From positions 1 to 64,000 of the forward strand of contig NZ_CP102386.1 in the NCBI RefSeq assembly GCF_024628865.1: a DNA stretch of 64,000 bases, in the 5' to 3' direction. The translations under genes and the position numbers were made by a program. Under the pieces are notes generated by a model that saw only the letters and a list, made by a program, of their open reading frames with translations, was not told the origin of the DNA and ran no database searches. This document shows, in pieces, positions 10,601 to 18,845 of the stretch (position 1 is its first letter; each line of letters begins with the position of its first letter). Source of the DNA: Sphingopyxis sp. DBS4. GTDB lineage: Bacteria; Pseudomonadota; Alphaproteobacteria; Sphingomonadales; Sphingomonadaceae.

Positions 10601-13046
10601 GGAGCCGCCAGAGGGTGACCAGGATAGCGTGGAGCGCGATGAATGTGTCGCTGACGAGGAATGTAATCGCCAGCGCCCATCGGCCGAACTGATCGGCCTG
10701 TCGCCGAAGGACGCGTTGCATGACGCCGCGCCGTCGGCCCCGGGCGACGCCGGTGACGAGATCGGTGAAAAGATAGGCGGCGGGTGCAGCAAGCGCGAGG
10801 AGCGTCCACACCCAAGGCTCGCCATGGAGCAGGAACCAGCCGCCCAGCAGCAGCGCGACGATGCTGAAGGGTATAAGACTGCGGCGCAGATTGTCGAATA
10901 TCTTGAGGCGGTCGAACCAGTCGAGCCGGTTGCGCAGCCAGCGTCCGTCGCGGCTGGGTACGAAGGGAAACAGCCAGGGCAGGATCTGCCAGTCGCCACG
11001 CACCCATCGATGCCATCGCCACGCGAAATCGAGATAGCCGGTCGGGAAGCCCTCGTAGACGATGATGTCGCTCGCCAGGGCTGCGCGGCCATGCAGGCCC
11101 TCGAACAGATCGTGGCTGAGCAAAGTGTTCTCAGGAACACGGCCTTCAAGGCTGCGCTCGAAAGGGGCGACCTCGTAGATGCCCTTTCCGACGAAGACAC
11201 CGGAGCCCAGGAGGTCCTGGTAGACGTCCGATACGGCGCGCGAATAGATGTCGATCGCCGTATCTCCGCCATAGAAACGGGAGAACAGCGACTGACCGGC
11301 CGCGTCTGGCGCCAGCTCGACGCGAGGCTGGATGATGGTGTAACCCCGTTCCACCCGGCCTGAAACGGGATCGAAATGCGCCCTGTTGAGCGGATGCGCG
11401 AGTGTGCCGACCAATCGGCGGACGACACCGGGCGGGAGGCGGGTGTCGGCATCGGCTGTCACCACGAAGCGACATTTGCGCAGCGCATCGATCCGGCCGA
11501 CGGTCACGCTGAAGGGCGCGGAAATTCCGTGGAGGATGTAAGCATTGAACCGCTCAAGTTTGCCGCGCTTGCGTTCCCATCCCATCCAGGATCCCTGTGC
11601 CTCATTGTAGAGGCGAGGGCGGTGGAAGAGGTGAAACGGACCATCGCCCCGGGGGTCCCGGTAGCGCCTGTTAAGCTCGTCCACGCCCGAGACCAGCGCA
11701 TGGGTAATGTCGTCATCGGCCGGCATGTCCTCAGAATCCGCGTCGGCGAAGTCGCTGAGCAGGACGAACTGGAGAGCTGCATCGGGATTTGCCAGCCGAT
11801 GCGCCTCGAGCCGCTGCAGAAGGGAAGGGACGTCCGAGGCGTTCGCAACAAGCACAGGCGTGACGACGGCGGTGGCGCAATCCTTGGGGATTCCCTTTTT
11901 GAATTCGAACTTGGGAAGAACCCGTGGGGGAGCAATCTGGGTCACGAGCCAGTTGACGAATGTGATGCTCAGGATCGACGCGGGGAGGAGTGTCAGCGCA
12001 ATGCCGAGCAGCCAGGAGCCGATCGAAGCTTCGGCTGACGCGAGATAGGCAGCTGGCACGGCGAAGGCGGTAAGCCCGGCCAGGAGCAGAGCGCACGCGT
12101 AGATGACGCCCGGATAGCGAACTATGCGGCGCAGCATCGATCCCAACGTCCAGGGGCGCGGATCGATGGCATCCGAAAAGAACGCCCGCCCTTCGTCGAT
12201 CAGCCAATAGCCGACATGGCCCGACGGCGAGTTTTCACTGCTATGGCACTGGCGCAGGGCCCGTTCCGCGACTTCCCATTCCGCCAACTGTGACTGCTCG
12301 GCAAGCTGCTCTACGGCGTGACGGTATCGGTCGCGGGTGTCGAAATCCATGCGCGGATAGACCCCGGCCGGGTCGCGCCTGAGGATCGCCTCAACCCGGC
12401 TCGTTCGATCGAAAAAGTCGTTCCACTGGATGGTTGCGATCACCGCCAGATTGGCGATGGCGCGCGCCACATATTCTGTCTCGTCGAACGCCGTTGCGCA
12501 TGCGTCCGGGGTCTCGACGACCTCGAAGGGTGGCTCGACATCGGGGAAGAGCCGGCCGAAGGCCGTGACCAGAAACTCCAGGCAGACGATGCGGAGCATC
12601 GTCGGAAAGGCCCAGATTTCGGCGATGCTGAGTGGCATCCGCTCCTGGTAGCAGTCGACATAGTGGACAGCCGTGTTCAGCGACACCTGAAGGTGCGAAG
12701 CCTGCAGGAACGAGTGGGCAAGTTGATGGATGCGCGGGCGCGCGAGGCTTCCCTCGCCGAGACCCGGCAGTTTCGCGTAGAAGTCCTGCGGAAGGTCCTC
12801 ACGGATCTGGAGGATGGCCCGCTGGATCTGATAGTCATTGTCCAGCAGCCACTCGGCCGCCGAGCTGGCATGCGGCTCGGCCTTGCCCGCCGCGAGCCGC
12901 GCCCTGGTCAACCACTCTTTCATCGCATCAAGGCGAGTCCAGGCTATGAGAGGGGTCGATCGGCTGATCAGGCCCGTGAGCTGGTGGCGGGCCGCGGTGT
13001 CAGCGGCGATCCCGCTGATGGGATCGCGGTCCTCCAGATCGGCCAT
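4620..13046 (-). CDS. ndvB: Cyclic beta-1,2-glucan synthase (NdvB/ChvB type)
   Basis: At 2808 residues it has the size and layout of NdvB/ChvB. An N-terminal region is followed by membrane helices (about 310-375) and a family-84-type glycosyltransferase domain with the acidic motif TADADTRLP (about 534), LLSHDLFEG and RWVRGDWQ. More membrane segments lie at about 715-790 and 830-950. The central glycoamylase-like domain has ALVSWNGSMFEYLMPN and YMAHHHGMSLG (about 1456). The C-terminal family-94 glycoside phosphorylase-like domain has GAGDWNDGMDRVG (about 2485) with the catalytic Asp, and ENGGQYTHAAAW. The family builds a linear beta-1,2-glucan on itself from UDP-glucose at the inner membrane, cyclises it, and trims it with the family-94 domain; the product acts in the periplasm in osmotic adaptation. 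Its ATG lies 2 bp after the stop of a Usp gene, so the two are co-translated. Confidence 0.93.
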   Translation of the reverse strand: MADLEDRDPISGIAADTAARHQLTGLISRSTPLIAWTRLDAMKEWLTRARLAAGKAEPHASSAAEWLLDNDYQIQRAILQIREDLPQDFYAKLPGLGEGSLARPRIHQLAHSFLQASHLQVSLNTAVHYVDCYQERMPLSIAEIWAFPTMLRIVCLEFLVTAFGRLFPDVEPPFEVVETPDACATAFDETEYVARAIANLAVIATIQWNDFFDRTSRVEAILRRDPAGVYPRMDFDTRDRYRHAVEQLAEQSQLAEWEVAERALRQCHSSENSPSGHVGYWLIDEGRAFFSDAIDPRPWTLGSMLRRIVRYPGVIYACALLLAGLTAFAVPAAYLASAEASIGSWLLGIALTLLPASILSITFVNWLVTQIAPPRVLPKFEFKKGIPKDCATAVVTPVLVANASDVPSLLQRLEAHRLANPDAALQFVLLSDFADADSEDMPADDDITHALVSGVDELNRRYRDPRGDGPFHLFHRPRLYNEAQGSWMGWERKRGKLERFNAYILHGISAPFSVTVGRIDALRKCRFVVTADADTRLPPGVVRRLVGTLAHPLNRAHFDPVSGRVERGYTIIQPRVELAPDAAGQSLFSRFYGGDTAIDIYSRAVSDVYQDLLGSGVFVGKGIYEVAPFERSLEGRVPENTLLSHDLFEGLHGRAALASDIIVYEGFPTGYLDFAWRWHRWVRGDWQILPWLFPFVPSRDGRWLRNRLDWFDRLKIFDNLRRSLIPFSIVALLLGGWFLLHGEPWVWTLLALAAPAAYLFTDLVTGVARGRRRGVMQRVLRRQADQFGRWALAITFLVSDTFIALHAILVTLWRLRSGRKRLEWTSAAHMASRIAARHPRIAAWRDMAASPVLAALVAGALIIIAPAALPAAAPVLLLWFVAPEVAIRVSRVLPQRTETISEADRKYLRLVARRTWLFFETFVRPEDNWLPPDNYQEPPNEETAHRTSPTNIGMMLISSLTAWRLGHIGLNELEMRLRNAFDTIDRLERYRGHILNWYETRTLAALEPRYVSTVDSGNLAVSLITVAQALRDARNAPPVGTDPWHGLQDTIGLLAGALDALDSKAAPAVRATLAAMRETAERTRDNEPEWIWAIEDLISIDMQRLREQTGLLAESVAENNIAALRDVQTWLERLEHHLLGMRRDLRIFAPWTERLATPPSGCAEIAARIADLMTYGLASPVGAGEAQALDILDAFLRDAAPDAAREWVQDLRAAIAEGRLAAQELSERLKNLAHRAATLAHEMDFALLFDPASRLFHIGYNLSADRIDPHHYDLLASEARLASYFAIAKGDVAPAHWFHLGRPITKQDTGLALVSWNGSMFEYLMPNIFLHSDPTTLLGMSDRTSVDIQRTFGRSQAIPWGISESSFASMSQDRVYRYHAFGVPELGLQRGLGRDLVVAPYATALALTTRPSVAVRNLRALEELGVIGRYGFYEAIDFTPERVPTGKRFALVRSYMAHHHGMSLGALGNVLFENMHVRWFHTDPHVRSVDLLLNERIPWELPPEIARVEVRESQATPESAIPGLYSWVPNRRYGNPAWQVLGNGRLSTRIRTDGAGSIGWNQNALTRVAPFDAETGHWLYLRDLDGADVWSATGGPFPQPEEPPQVVFHAHQVEFHRRAHGLSATTTITVANGDDLEIRRLSLVNEEDRPRIIEITSYAEIVLAPAHDAARHPAFSKLFVGAEPLPGGDGLLFTRRPRNPAEKPPVMLHRAIGDDEGFTHLGVEADRRAFLGRHGSATRPAGMDGEAFSGTLGWTLDPVCAVRLRIELPPHGRRELAFLTIAAASHKSALDIAERYTTLASLDWAVSDTATATARNMHALGLAPEFVPQAQELLSFLLSARTNHPPSAPYGFGRGDLWALGISGDHPVLLLRAGTAEQTGLLRFLIPAHALWRQRGMIVDLVVTHDGTSGYIEPVREQLLEVLRDQNAQDRLGTNGGVHVIGIGPGDGERAALLDRVSRVILDEGGGPLGDQLTRQEQPYHQGPSFIPVDGTAAVHASAPLPRPSNLQFDNGWGGFAPDSGDYVIYLEPGATTPAPWSNVLANESFGTIVTEGGLGFTWAINSGENRLTPWFNDPIRDPQCERLYLRDEENARLWTPTPLPAGRHSACQIQHGPDQTTWRSNSEGLEQELSAFVPATAPVKLVRLRLRNLTPSPRRLTATYYAEWLLGAVHGEQAPLRTSDYDPECHAILARNPWTEEFGGRVAFLATTRSVHSFTTSRQDFEGGQSDPARPGALLSWDLGNRSAVAADDCCAALQVHLDIPADGSAEVCFVLGQGENWDHARELVRTWQDPASIEAAASACADAWEERLSRVQVTTPDPAFDLMVNRWLPHQSISARVRARAGFYQASGAFGFRDQLQDVLGQLHVDPAATRRHILAAAAHQFEEGDVLHWWHPPFDRGVRTRCSDDLVWLPYAVGHYVEATGDTGILSEQIPYLQAPPLTADEGDRYARFDVSPYTRSLFDHCDRALSHAYRLGPHGLPLIGAGDWNDGMDRVGNRGRGESVWLAWFLIATIRNFTRHCLDESQTEFRDRWNGRADSLAAAVERSAWDGEWYLRAFDDDGRAWGTSEEQECRIDSIAQSWSILSDAGDPERTDVAIASARKHLVRDDDSIIRLLDPAFDRTPREPGYIKAYPPGVRENGGQYTHAAAWLAIAVARNRDGDGAMSLLDRINPIRHTATREAAGHYRTEPYVVSADIAGVIPHLGRGGWTWYTGAAAWTWRLAVEEILGVRLIQNELHIRPNLPRDWDRAEMTFRRGAATIAVTLQVDLDFELQTQVVVDGADWYAPGIPFPEEGKTRHVLVRLARPA

Positions 13047-13048
13047 GA

Positions 13049-14062
13049 TCAGCCCAGGCCGCCGACCGGCAAGCGGAGCCTCTCATGCGTGGTTGGGAGA
13101 GTTGTCTGCGCCGGGCGAGATGTGGTCGGCAAAACGAGCATCGGTACGCTGCAGTGCGCCATCAGGTACGATGCGACCGTGCCATAGGGAACGTCCGCCA
13201 CGTGCTGACGATTATGGCCGCGGGCCGACATCACGGTGAGATCGACGGCTTCCTTTTGGATCAACCCATTGAGCGCCTCGCGGACATCCTCTGCGCGGGT
13301 TGACAGGGTGCGAACGCGAAGGCCGCTCGCTGCCAGGTTCGATTTGATCCGCTGAAGATAGCTGTGCGCGGCCTGTTCGTTGCGCTCGATGAGACTTTGG
13401 CGAAGCTCCTTGTCTTCCAGTTCCAGCGGCCGTGCTTCGATCATTTCGGGGGCGGGGACGACATGGGCGAGCAGGATCTCCGCGTTGGCGGCGCGCGCAA
13501 TGCGCGCGGCCATGGGCAGGACGCTTTCCGCCCAGCGCGACCCATCAAGCGGCACGAGAATGCGCTGGTAGCACTGGTCCGGTGCTTGAGCCTCGACAGG
13601 GACGAGCAGGATTGGGCTTGGCGCGTGGGCGAGGATTTTCTGAGCGGTGCCGCCTATTCCGGTCTTGCCCAGCTCCTTCTTTCCGCGCCTTCCCAGCACG
13701 ATCAGACCATCGCTGTGCTCGCCAATGAAGCGACAGATCTCTTCTGCCGTTTGTCCTTCGGCGAGTTCGATCGTGGTTTGGGGCGTTGGTGTCTGAGCCG
13801 TAGTGGTGCATCGACCCAGCGCGCGCAACGCTTCGCGTCGTCGAAGATTCCACTCGATCGGATCCGGGCGCACGTCAGGAGATGTATCGGCATCGAGAAC
13901 CTGGAGGAGCGTAACCGGGAACTCGAGTGCGGCCGCGAGCGCAGCGGCGTGCGGATAAATCCAGGCGTTGCGGTCGGCGCAGTCGATACAGGCAACGATC
14001 CCTGGGTCGGAAGCGGTCGGGTGGGGGTGGGACGGAATAGGAAACGCAGCGACAGCAGACAT
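13049..14062 (-). CDS. Universal stress protein, two Usp domains
   Basis: The 337-residue protein has two Usp folds. The first (about 20-155) starts PGIVACIDCADRNAW and ends LIVLGRRGKKELGKTGIGG then SPILLVPVE. The second (about 165-320) starts RILVPLDGSRWAESVLP and ends LTVMSARGHNRQHVADVPYG then VPMLVLP. The glycine-rich ATP-binding loop is recognisable in the first domain and degenerate in the second. Usp proteins support survival under starvation, redox and oxygen stress, by mechanisms that are mostly unknown. It is the first gene of a pair with the glucan synthase (2-bp gap). The 257 bp upstream, down to the stop of ppsA at 14320, hold its promoter; I see no TACGTA there, only a weak TTTTACGAATAG. 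Confidence 0.9.
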   Translation of the reverse strand: MSAVAAFPIPSHPHPTASDPGIVACIDCADRNAWIYPHAAALAAALEFPVTLLQVLDADTSPDVRPDPIEWNLRRREALRALGRCTTTAQTPTPQTTIELAEGQTAEEICRFIGEHSDGLIVLGRRGKKELGKTGIGGTAQKILAHAPSPILLVPVEAQAPDQCYQRILVPLDGSRWAESVLPMAARIARAANAEILLAHVVPAPEMIEARPLELEDKELRQSLIERNEQAAHSYLQRIKSNLAASGLRVRTLSTRAEDVREALNGLIQKEAVDLTVMSARGHNRQHVADVPYGTVASYLMAHCSVPMLVLPTTSRPAQTTLPTTHERLRLPVGGLG

Positions 14063-14319
14063 GGGACACGACCTCCTGTTGCCGTTCGTCCCCCGGCGAT
14101 CGGCGGTTTTGAGTGCGGCGGACCCTCTTGGTGCGCTGCGTGGACCAGCCCTTGCCCCCTTGCTGATTCGAGCCAGTGCGGGAGCAGGCTATCGGGGCCA
14201 ATCGGGGGAAGACATTAGGGCTTTTACGAATAGCAGAGGACTGAAGGGTTTCCGGTTGGCCGCACCGGACTGGCGCTTCGGGAAAAATCGTGGCTCGCGC
14301 GCCGGTCGGGCAGGGGAGA

Positions 14320-16704
14320 TCAGGTCGCCGAGATGCCCTCGGCTGCCGAAACGGCCTGCACCGTCCGTACGAAGCTGTCCGGGTTCAGCGATATGGAGTC
14401 GATACCTTCAGCCACGAGGAAAGCCGCGAAATCTGGGTGATTGCTCGGCGCTTGGCCGCAAATGCCGATCTTGATGCCGGCAGCATGAGCCTTGCGTATG
14501 GCCTCGGCGATCATCCGGGTGACGGCCTCATCACGCTCATCGAACAAGCCTGCCAGTAAGCCTGAATCGCGGTCGACGCCAAGCACCAGCTGGGTGAGGT
14601 CGTTCGACCCGATGGAGAAGCCGTCGAAGCGCGTGGCGAACTGTTCGGCCAGGATGACGTTCGAGGGGATCTCGCACATCATATAGACTTGGAGGCCGTT
14701 CTCGCCGCGGCGCAGGCCATTTTCGGCCATGGCTTCGAGGACGCGATCAGCTTCGGCCGGGGTGCGGCAGAAGGGAACCATCACGATGACGTTGCGGAAG
14801 CCCATGGTTTCACGCACCCGTTTGAGGGCGCGGCATTCGAGCGCAAAGCCTTCGCGATAACGGTCGTCATAATAGCGTGACGCGCCCCGGAATCCGAGCA
14901 TCGGATTCTCTTCCTCAGGTTCGAAGACGTCGCCGCCCACGAGGTGGGCATATTCGTTGGTCTTGAAGTCGCTGAGGCGAACGATGGCGGGGTGGGGGTG
15001 ATAGGGGCTTGCAAGCTTGGCGATGCCACGAGCGAGGACGTCGACGAAATAGTCGGACGGGTGTGCGTATCCACGTGTGAGTTCCCGGATCTGGCGCTGG
15101 GCTTCCGGGCTCGCGCGCTCGGGATGGACAAGCGCCATGGGGTGGACCTTGATGTGGGCATTGATGATGAATTCCATACGGGCGAGGCCAACGCCCTTTG
15201 CGGGCAGCCTCCACCACTGGAAGGCTGCTGCCGGGTTGGCGATATTGACCATCATGTCGGTCCTGGTGACGGGCAGGGCGCCGATATCGACCTCTGTTAC
15301 CGAGAAATCGAGGATGCCGTCGTAGATCGTGCCGACGTCCCCCTCGGCGCAACTGATCGTGATGTCCTGGTTTTCGGCGATGACCTCGGTGGCATTTCCC
15401 GTGCCGACGATCGCGGGGACGCCAAGTTCGCGGCTGACGATGGCGGCATGGCTGGTGGTGCCGCCATGGTTGGTCACGATGCCCGCAGCCCGTTTCATGG
15501 CGGGAACCCAGTCGGGATCTGTCGTCTCGGTGACGAGGATCGATCCATCGCGGAACTGTTCGATGTCGGCGGCGGTGCGGATCACGCAGGCTTTTCCGGC
15601 GGCGATGGCAGTGCCGATGGCGGCGCCGGTCGTCATTGCGGCGCCTTTCGATTGGAGGCGGTAATGCCGGAAGGCGGTGACGCTGGATTGCGCCTGGACC
15701 GTCTCGGGCCGAGCCTGAACAATGTAAAGTTCGCCCGTCTCGCCGTCTTTCGCCCACTCGATGTCCATCGGGCGTTGATAATGGTCCTCGATCGCGACGG
15801 CCCAGCGGGCAAGCTGCAGGATATCGGCATTGTCGAGCACGAAGGACCGGCGTTCCTGCGCGGTCGTCTCGACGATGCGCGTGCGGTGGCTTCCGCCTTC
15901 GCCGTAGATCATGCGGAAAGCCTTGCCGCCAAGCTCCTTGTCGATGATCGGCTCGTTTCCCGGCTGTACGAGAAGCGGCTTGAAAACGACATATCTGTCC
16001 GGATTGACGGTGCCCTGCACCACGGTTTCACCGAGGCCCCAGGCGGCACTGATGACGATCGCGTTGGGAAATCCGGTTTCGGTGTCGATCGAGAACATGA
16101 CCCCCGAGCCGGATAAATCCGAACGCACCATCTGCTGGATACCGATCGAAAGGGCAACGTCGAGATGATCGAAGCCCATCGCATCGCGGTAACTGATTGC
16201 CCGGTCCGTGAACAGCGAGGCGAAACAGCGCCGGCAGGCGTCCTGAAGTGCGAGCTGCCCTTTCACGTTCAGGAAGGTTTCCTGTTGTCCCGCGAAACTC
16301 GCATCCGGGAGATCCTCGGCGGTAGCACTGCTGCGCACGGCGACGGCCGGATGATCAATGCCCGTGCGGCGACCGAGTTCCGCATAGGCGGCCAATATAT
16401 CTTCCGCGACATAGGAAGGGATTGCGCCCTCCAGGAACAGGCGACGAATGGCTTGTCCGGTTTCCTGCAACGTCTTTTTCCCGGAATGGAAAGCGGCGAG
16501 ATGTTGGGTGATCAGCGGGGCAAGCTGGTTGTCATGCACAAATGCCCGATAAGCCTCAGCGGTTGTAGCGAAACCGGATGGGACCTTGACGCCCTTTTGA
16601 GAAAGCGCCGCCGTCATCTCGCCCAGAGACGCGTTTTTGCCGCCAACGGCCGGCACGTCTGCGATGGCGATTTCCTCGAACCACAGGATCAATGGTTTGG
16701 GCAT
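14320..16704 (-). CDS. ppsA: Phosphoenolpyruvate synthase
   Basis: From the chosen start (MPKPLILWFEEI) the protein has 794 residues, the normal PpsA length. The N-terminal ATP-grasp half has VGGKNASLGEM and AVRSSATAEDLPDASFAGQQET. The central phosphohistidine domain has NHGGTTSHAAIVSRELG with the catalytic His. The C-terminal TIM barrel has PMLGFRGASRY and the Cys of GICGQAPSNHPDF. The enzyme converts pyruvate, ATP and water to PEP, AMP and phosphate for gluconeogenesis. A longer frame runs to 16800, but the ATG at 16704 is preceded by GGAGGGGAGCC, a strong ribosome binding site. A TACGTA motif lies 96 bp upstream of this start. With the 1-phosphofructokinase-like gene at 21071, it suggests tuning of carbon flow in both directions. 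Confidence 0.95.
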   Translation of the reverse strand: MPKPLILWFEEIAIADVPAVGGKNASLGEMTAALSQKGVKVPSGFATTAEAYRAFVHDNQLAPLITQHLAAFHSGKKTLQETGQAIRRLFLEGAIPSYVAEDILAAYAELGRRTGIDHPAVAVRSSATAEDLPDASFAGQQETFLNVKGQLALQDACRRCFASLFTDRAISYRDAMGFDHLDVALSIGIQQMVRSDLSGSGVMFSIDTETGFPNAIVISAAWGLGETVVQGTVNPDRYVVFKPLLVQPGNEPIIDKELGGKAFRMIYGEGGSHRTRIVETTAQERRSFVLDNADILQLARWAVAIEDHYQRPMDIEWAKDGETGELYIVQARPETVQAQSSVTAFRHYRLQSKGAAMTTGAAIGTAIAAGKACVIRTAADIEQFRDGSILVTETTDPDWVPAMKRAAGIVTNHGGTTSHAAIVSRELGVPAIVGTGNATEVIAENQDITISCAEGDVGTIYDGILDFSVTEVDIGALPVTRTDMMVNIANPAAAFQWWRLPAKGVGLARMEFIINAHIKVHPMALVHPERASPEAQRQIRELTRGYAHPSDYFVDVLARGIAKLASPYHPHPAIVRLSDFKTNEYAHLVGGDVFEPEEENPMLGFRGASRYYDDRYREGFALECRALKRVRETMGFRNVIVMVPFCRTPAEADRVLEAMAENGLRRGENGLQVYMMCEIPSNVILAEQFATRFDGFSIGSNDLTQLVLGVDRDSGLLAGLFDERDEAVTRMIAEAIRKAHAAGIKIGICGQAPSNHPDFAAFLVAEGIDSISLNPDSFVRTVQAVSAAEGISAT

Positions 16705-16800
16705 GGCTCCCCTCCAGCTTGGGTACGGCGCCAGGCGCGCTACCGCCTTGATCGCCTCGTTTTCGCAGGTGACCATCGCCGAGGAGGTGGCGAGGGTCAT

Positions 16801-16806
16801 TACGTA
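16801..16806. promoter_or_regulatory. Candidate FixJ-type box (TACGTA) upstream of ppsA
   Basis: TACGTA in the context ATTACGTAAGGG, 96 bp before the ppsA start at 16704 and in the 316-bp interval between ppsA and the DUF2238 gene. One of seven such hexamers in the window, all in promoter-like positions. Confidence 0.45.
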
Positions 16807-17020
16807 AGGGTCCTATGCGCCGCAGAGCACAGAAGGACCGGGATTAAGGGGCGGCCGCGGTCCGATATGTTTTGCTTCGGCTTGTGGCGACCCAAGCCAT
16901 CCGATGGAGCCTGTTGGCCAGGGCGGCACCGGCGATTTTCGCGGGCTTTGCCGTCAAATGCTTGGTCAGCCCGGCTGCTTCAGGTGCTTCTCTCACGCCA
17001 TCGGCGGGACGGCGATCGTT

Positions 17021-17704
17021 TCAATCACCGAAGAGCTGGGGATTGCGAGCGATGAAGCGTTTGACCCAGTCGTCCACGTAGGAGGATCGGGCGCGACTGA
17101 GATAGCGCCAGCCAGCCACGCTGATCGCGAGCGCACCGATGGCGTTGACGATGAGATCCCACATTGTGTCGGTAAGTCCAGACGGGTCGCCGAGCATGGG
17201 CTTTTGCATAGTTAACCCGAATACCTGGTCCATCCCGAACTCGAATATCTCCCAAAGGGCACCGATCGCCTGGGAGAAACAGAATGCAAAGATTGCGAGA
17301 AACGAAGGCCTCATATGAAGGTCCACATGGCGGTCTTCATTGAGGATGTAGACTGTCATGAACCCTTGAAGGCCCAGGAGTAGTCCTGCCGTTGTATGAA
17401 GGACCAGATCCCACCACCAAAAACGTTCATAATAGTCGCGGACCTCGCCGAGGAAGAGAGTGGCAAAACCAAACAGGATGGCAAGTATCTGTACTTCAGG
17501 TGGTATCTGAACGGAAAAGCGGGCTTTCAGCACGACAGGCAACGCCATCGTCAGCATGATTCCAGCCACCAGGAAGACGTGGACCCATTGCTCCTCGACG
17601 ACCAGAAAAACAAGCTCCGCTGCCATCACGGATTGCAGGGCGACGAGGATGACGAGATGCGCGAACCTCGCTCGCTTCCCCTCAACTGGCTTATTGTCCT
17701 GCAT
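17021..17704 (-). CDS. DUF2238/YjdF-like inner-membrane protein
   Basis: From the likely start (MQDNKPVEGKR) the protein has 227 residues with about six hydrophobic helices. The segment RDYYERFWWWDLVLHTTAGLL followed by LGLQGF resembles the YjdF/DUF2238 family, and so do ALWEIFEFGMD and the C-terminal DTMWDLIVNAIGALA. Function is not known for the family. It starts 13 bp after the stop of a Usp gene, so the two are probably one operon. A longer frame reaches 17959, but that part runs through the Usp coding region and is unlikely to be translated. I see no clear ribosome binding site. Confidence 0.75.
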   Translation of the reverse strand: MQDNKPVEGKRARFAHLVILVALQSVMAAELVFLVVEEQWVHVFLVAGIMLTMALPVVLKARFSVQIPPEVQILAILFGFATLFLGEVRDYYERFWWWDLVLHTTAGLLLGLQGFMTVYILNEDRHVDLHMRPSFLAIFAFCFSQAIGALWEIFEFGMDQVFGLTMQKPMLGDPSGLTDTMWDLIVNAIGALAISVAGWRYLSRARSSYVDDWVKRFIARNPQLFGD

Positions 17705-17717
17705 CGACAGGCACGCT

Positions 17718-18587
17718 TCAGCGGATGATGTGGTGCGCCGGCTGGTTAGCCCGGCTGCTCTGCGGAACCAGCAGGACGTCGCATTCGAGGCAGCCGACAA
17801 GGGCGCGCGCCGTGCTACCGAGCATTGCTGTTGCCAGCGCCGAGCGCCCATGGGTTCCAATGACCGCGAGATCGACAACGTTCGTCTGCACATGGTCGCG
17901 CGCAACCTGGCAGACGTCACCATAATCCACGTTGACATCAATGAGTGCTTGCGTCCCATGAGGCAGGGCGGTCGCGTTCAGAAACGCGTCTAGCTCCATC
18001 GCGATTTCCGCCTGTTGCGCCGCGGCGGGGCCTTCGCGGCCGCGCAACGCCTCAAGCCGGACGTGATAGGCATGGACGAGCGTGATCGCCGCCGATGGGA
18101 ACAGGTCAACCGCGGTTATCAGCGCGGTTCGCGAGCATTCCGAAAAATCCGTGGCCGCCATCAGCTGCCGATATTCATCTTCCGCGCGGCCCTTGACGAT
18201 CAGGAGCGGCAAGCCTGCCCGTCGTGCCAGGCGTTCGACCGTGGTTCCAATGAGGAAATCTCCGAGCTCGTCCTTGCGGGAAATGCCTGTGACGATGAGA
18301 TCGACCGAGAATTCGGCAGCGACATCGAGAATGGTCGAAGTGACATCACCGAACGCGACCCTCGTGCAAATCGCGATATCACTGTTTTGCACTTCGCTCT
18401 CAAGCTTCGCCTGGGCCCGATCGATGGCTTCTTCGCGATCCCACGGTATCGTCGCATCGTCCTCGAGGACGTGAAGAAGCACTAACCTGGCGCCCCAGGC
18501 GCGTGCCAATAGCACCGCCCGGTCGCGGGAGCGGTCGCACCGGCCGGTAAAGTCGGTGGGCAGCAGGATCGTTTGCGGCGTGACCAT
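17718..18587 (-). CDS. Universal stress protein, two Usp domains
   Basis: The 289-residue protein starts MVTPQTILLPTDFTGRCDRS, a Usp beta-1 strand. Domain 1 ends LIVTGISRKDELGDFLIG and LLIVKGR. Domain 2 starts RQLMAATDFSECS and ends LAVIGTHGRSALATAMLGSTA and VLLVPQSS. The second copy keeps the full ATP-binding loop G-x2-G-x9-G-S/T (GTHGRSALATAMLGST), so it probably binds ATP. It leads an operon with the membrane protein at 17021-17704. About 70 bp upstream lies GGGACTTACAGC, a degenerate form of the TTACGTA motif found before other genes here. The start is chosen by alignment to Usp domains; no strong ribosome binding site is visible. Confidence 0.87.
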   Translation of the reverse strand: MVTPQTILLPTDFTGRCDRSRDRAVLLARAWGARLVLLHVLEDDATIPWDREEAIDRAQAKLESEVQNSDIAICTRVAFGDVTSTILDVAAEFSVDLIVTGISRKDELGDFLIGTTVERLARRAGLPLLIVKGRAEDEYRQLMAATDFSECSRTALITAVDLFPSAAITLVHAYHVRLEALRGREGPAAAQQAEIAMELDAFLNATALPHGTQALIDVNVDYGDVCQVARDHVQTNVVDLAVIGTHGRSALATAMLGSTARALVGCLECDVLLVPQSSRANQPAHHIIR

Positions 18588-18724
18588 AAAATTCAACTGA
18601 GGAGACAAGCAGATACCATGGCCGGGAAGGTACCAGCGGTCGTCGACGTCTGCAAAGGGACTTACAGCAGCTTGTCTCAACTTCAGATATGGGCTGATTC
18701 AATCGCAGCATGTGCGCGGCGATA

Positions 18725-18833
18725 TCCCGGACGGGAAATTTATTAGCTTTCCTGCTGGGATCGGGCCAGAAATACCCGATCGGGTAAATTTCTGCTTGAA
18801 ATCGGTGTCGGGCCCAATATTTCCCGTTCGGGA
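18725..18833. promoter_or_regulatory. Three palindromic operators of a HipB-like repressor
   Basis: Three near-identical inverted repeats of the form [T/A]CCCG-N2-CGGG[A/T] stand at 18725-18736 (TCCCGGACGGGA), 18774-18785 (ACCCGATCGGGT) and 18822-18833 (TCCCGTTCGGGA), each followed by an A-rich AAAT or AAAG. Spacing is 49 and 48 bp, i.e. similar faces of the helix. The last one ends 12 bp before the start of the small XRE repressor at 18846, the layout of an autoregulated HipB-type promoter. Confidence 0.75.
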
Positions 18834-18845
18834 AAGTAGGGTGCT

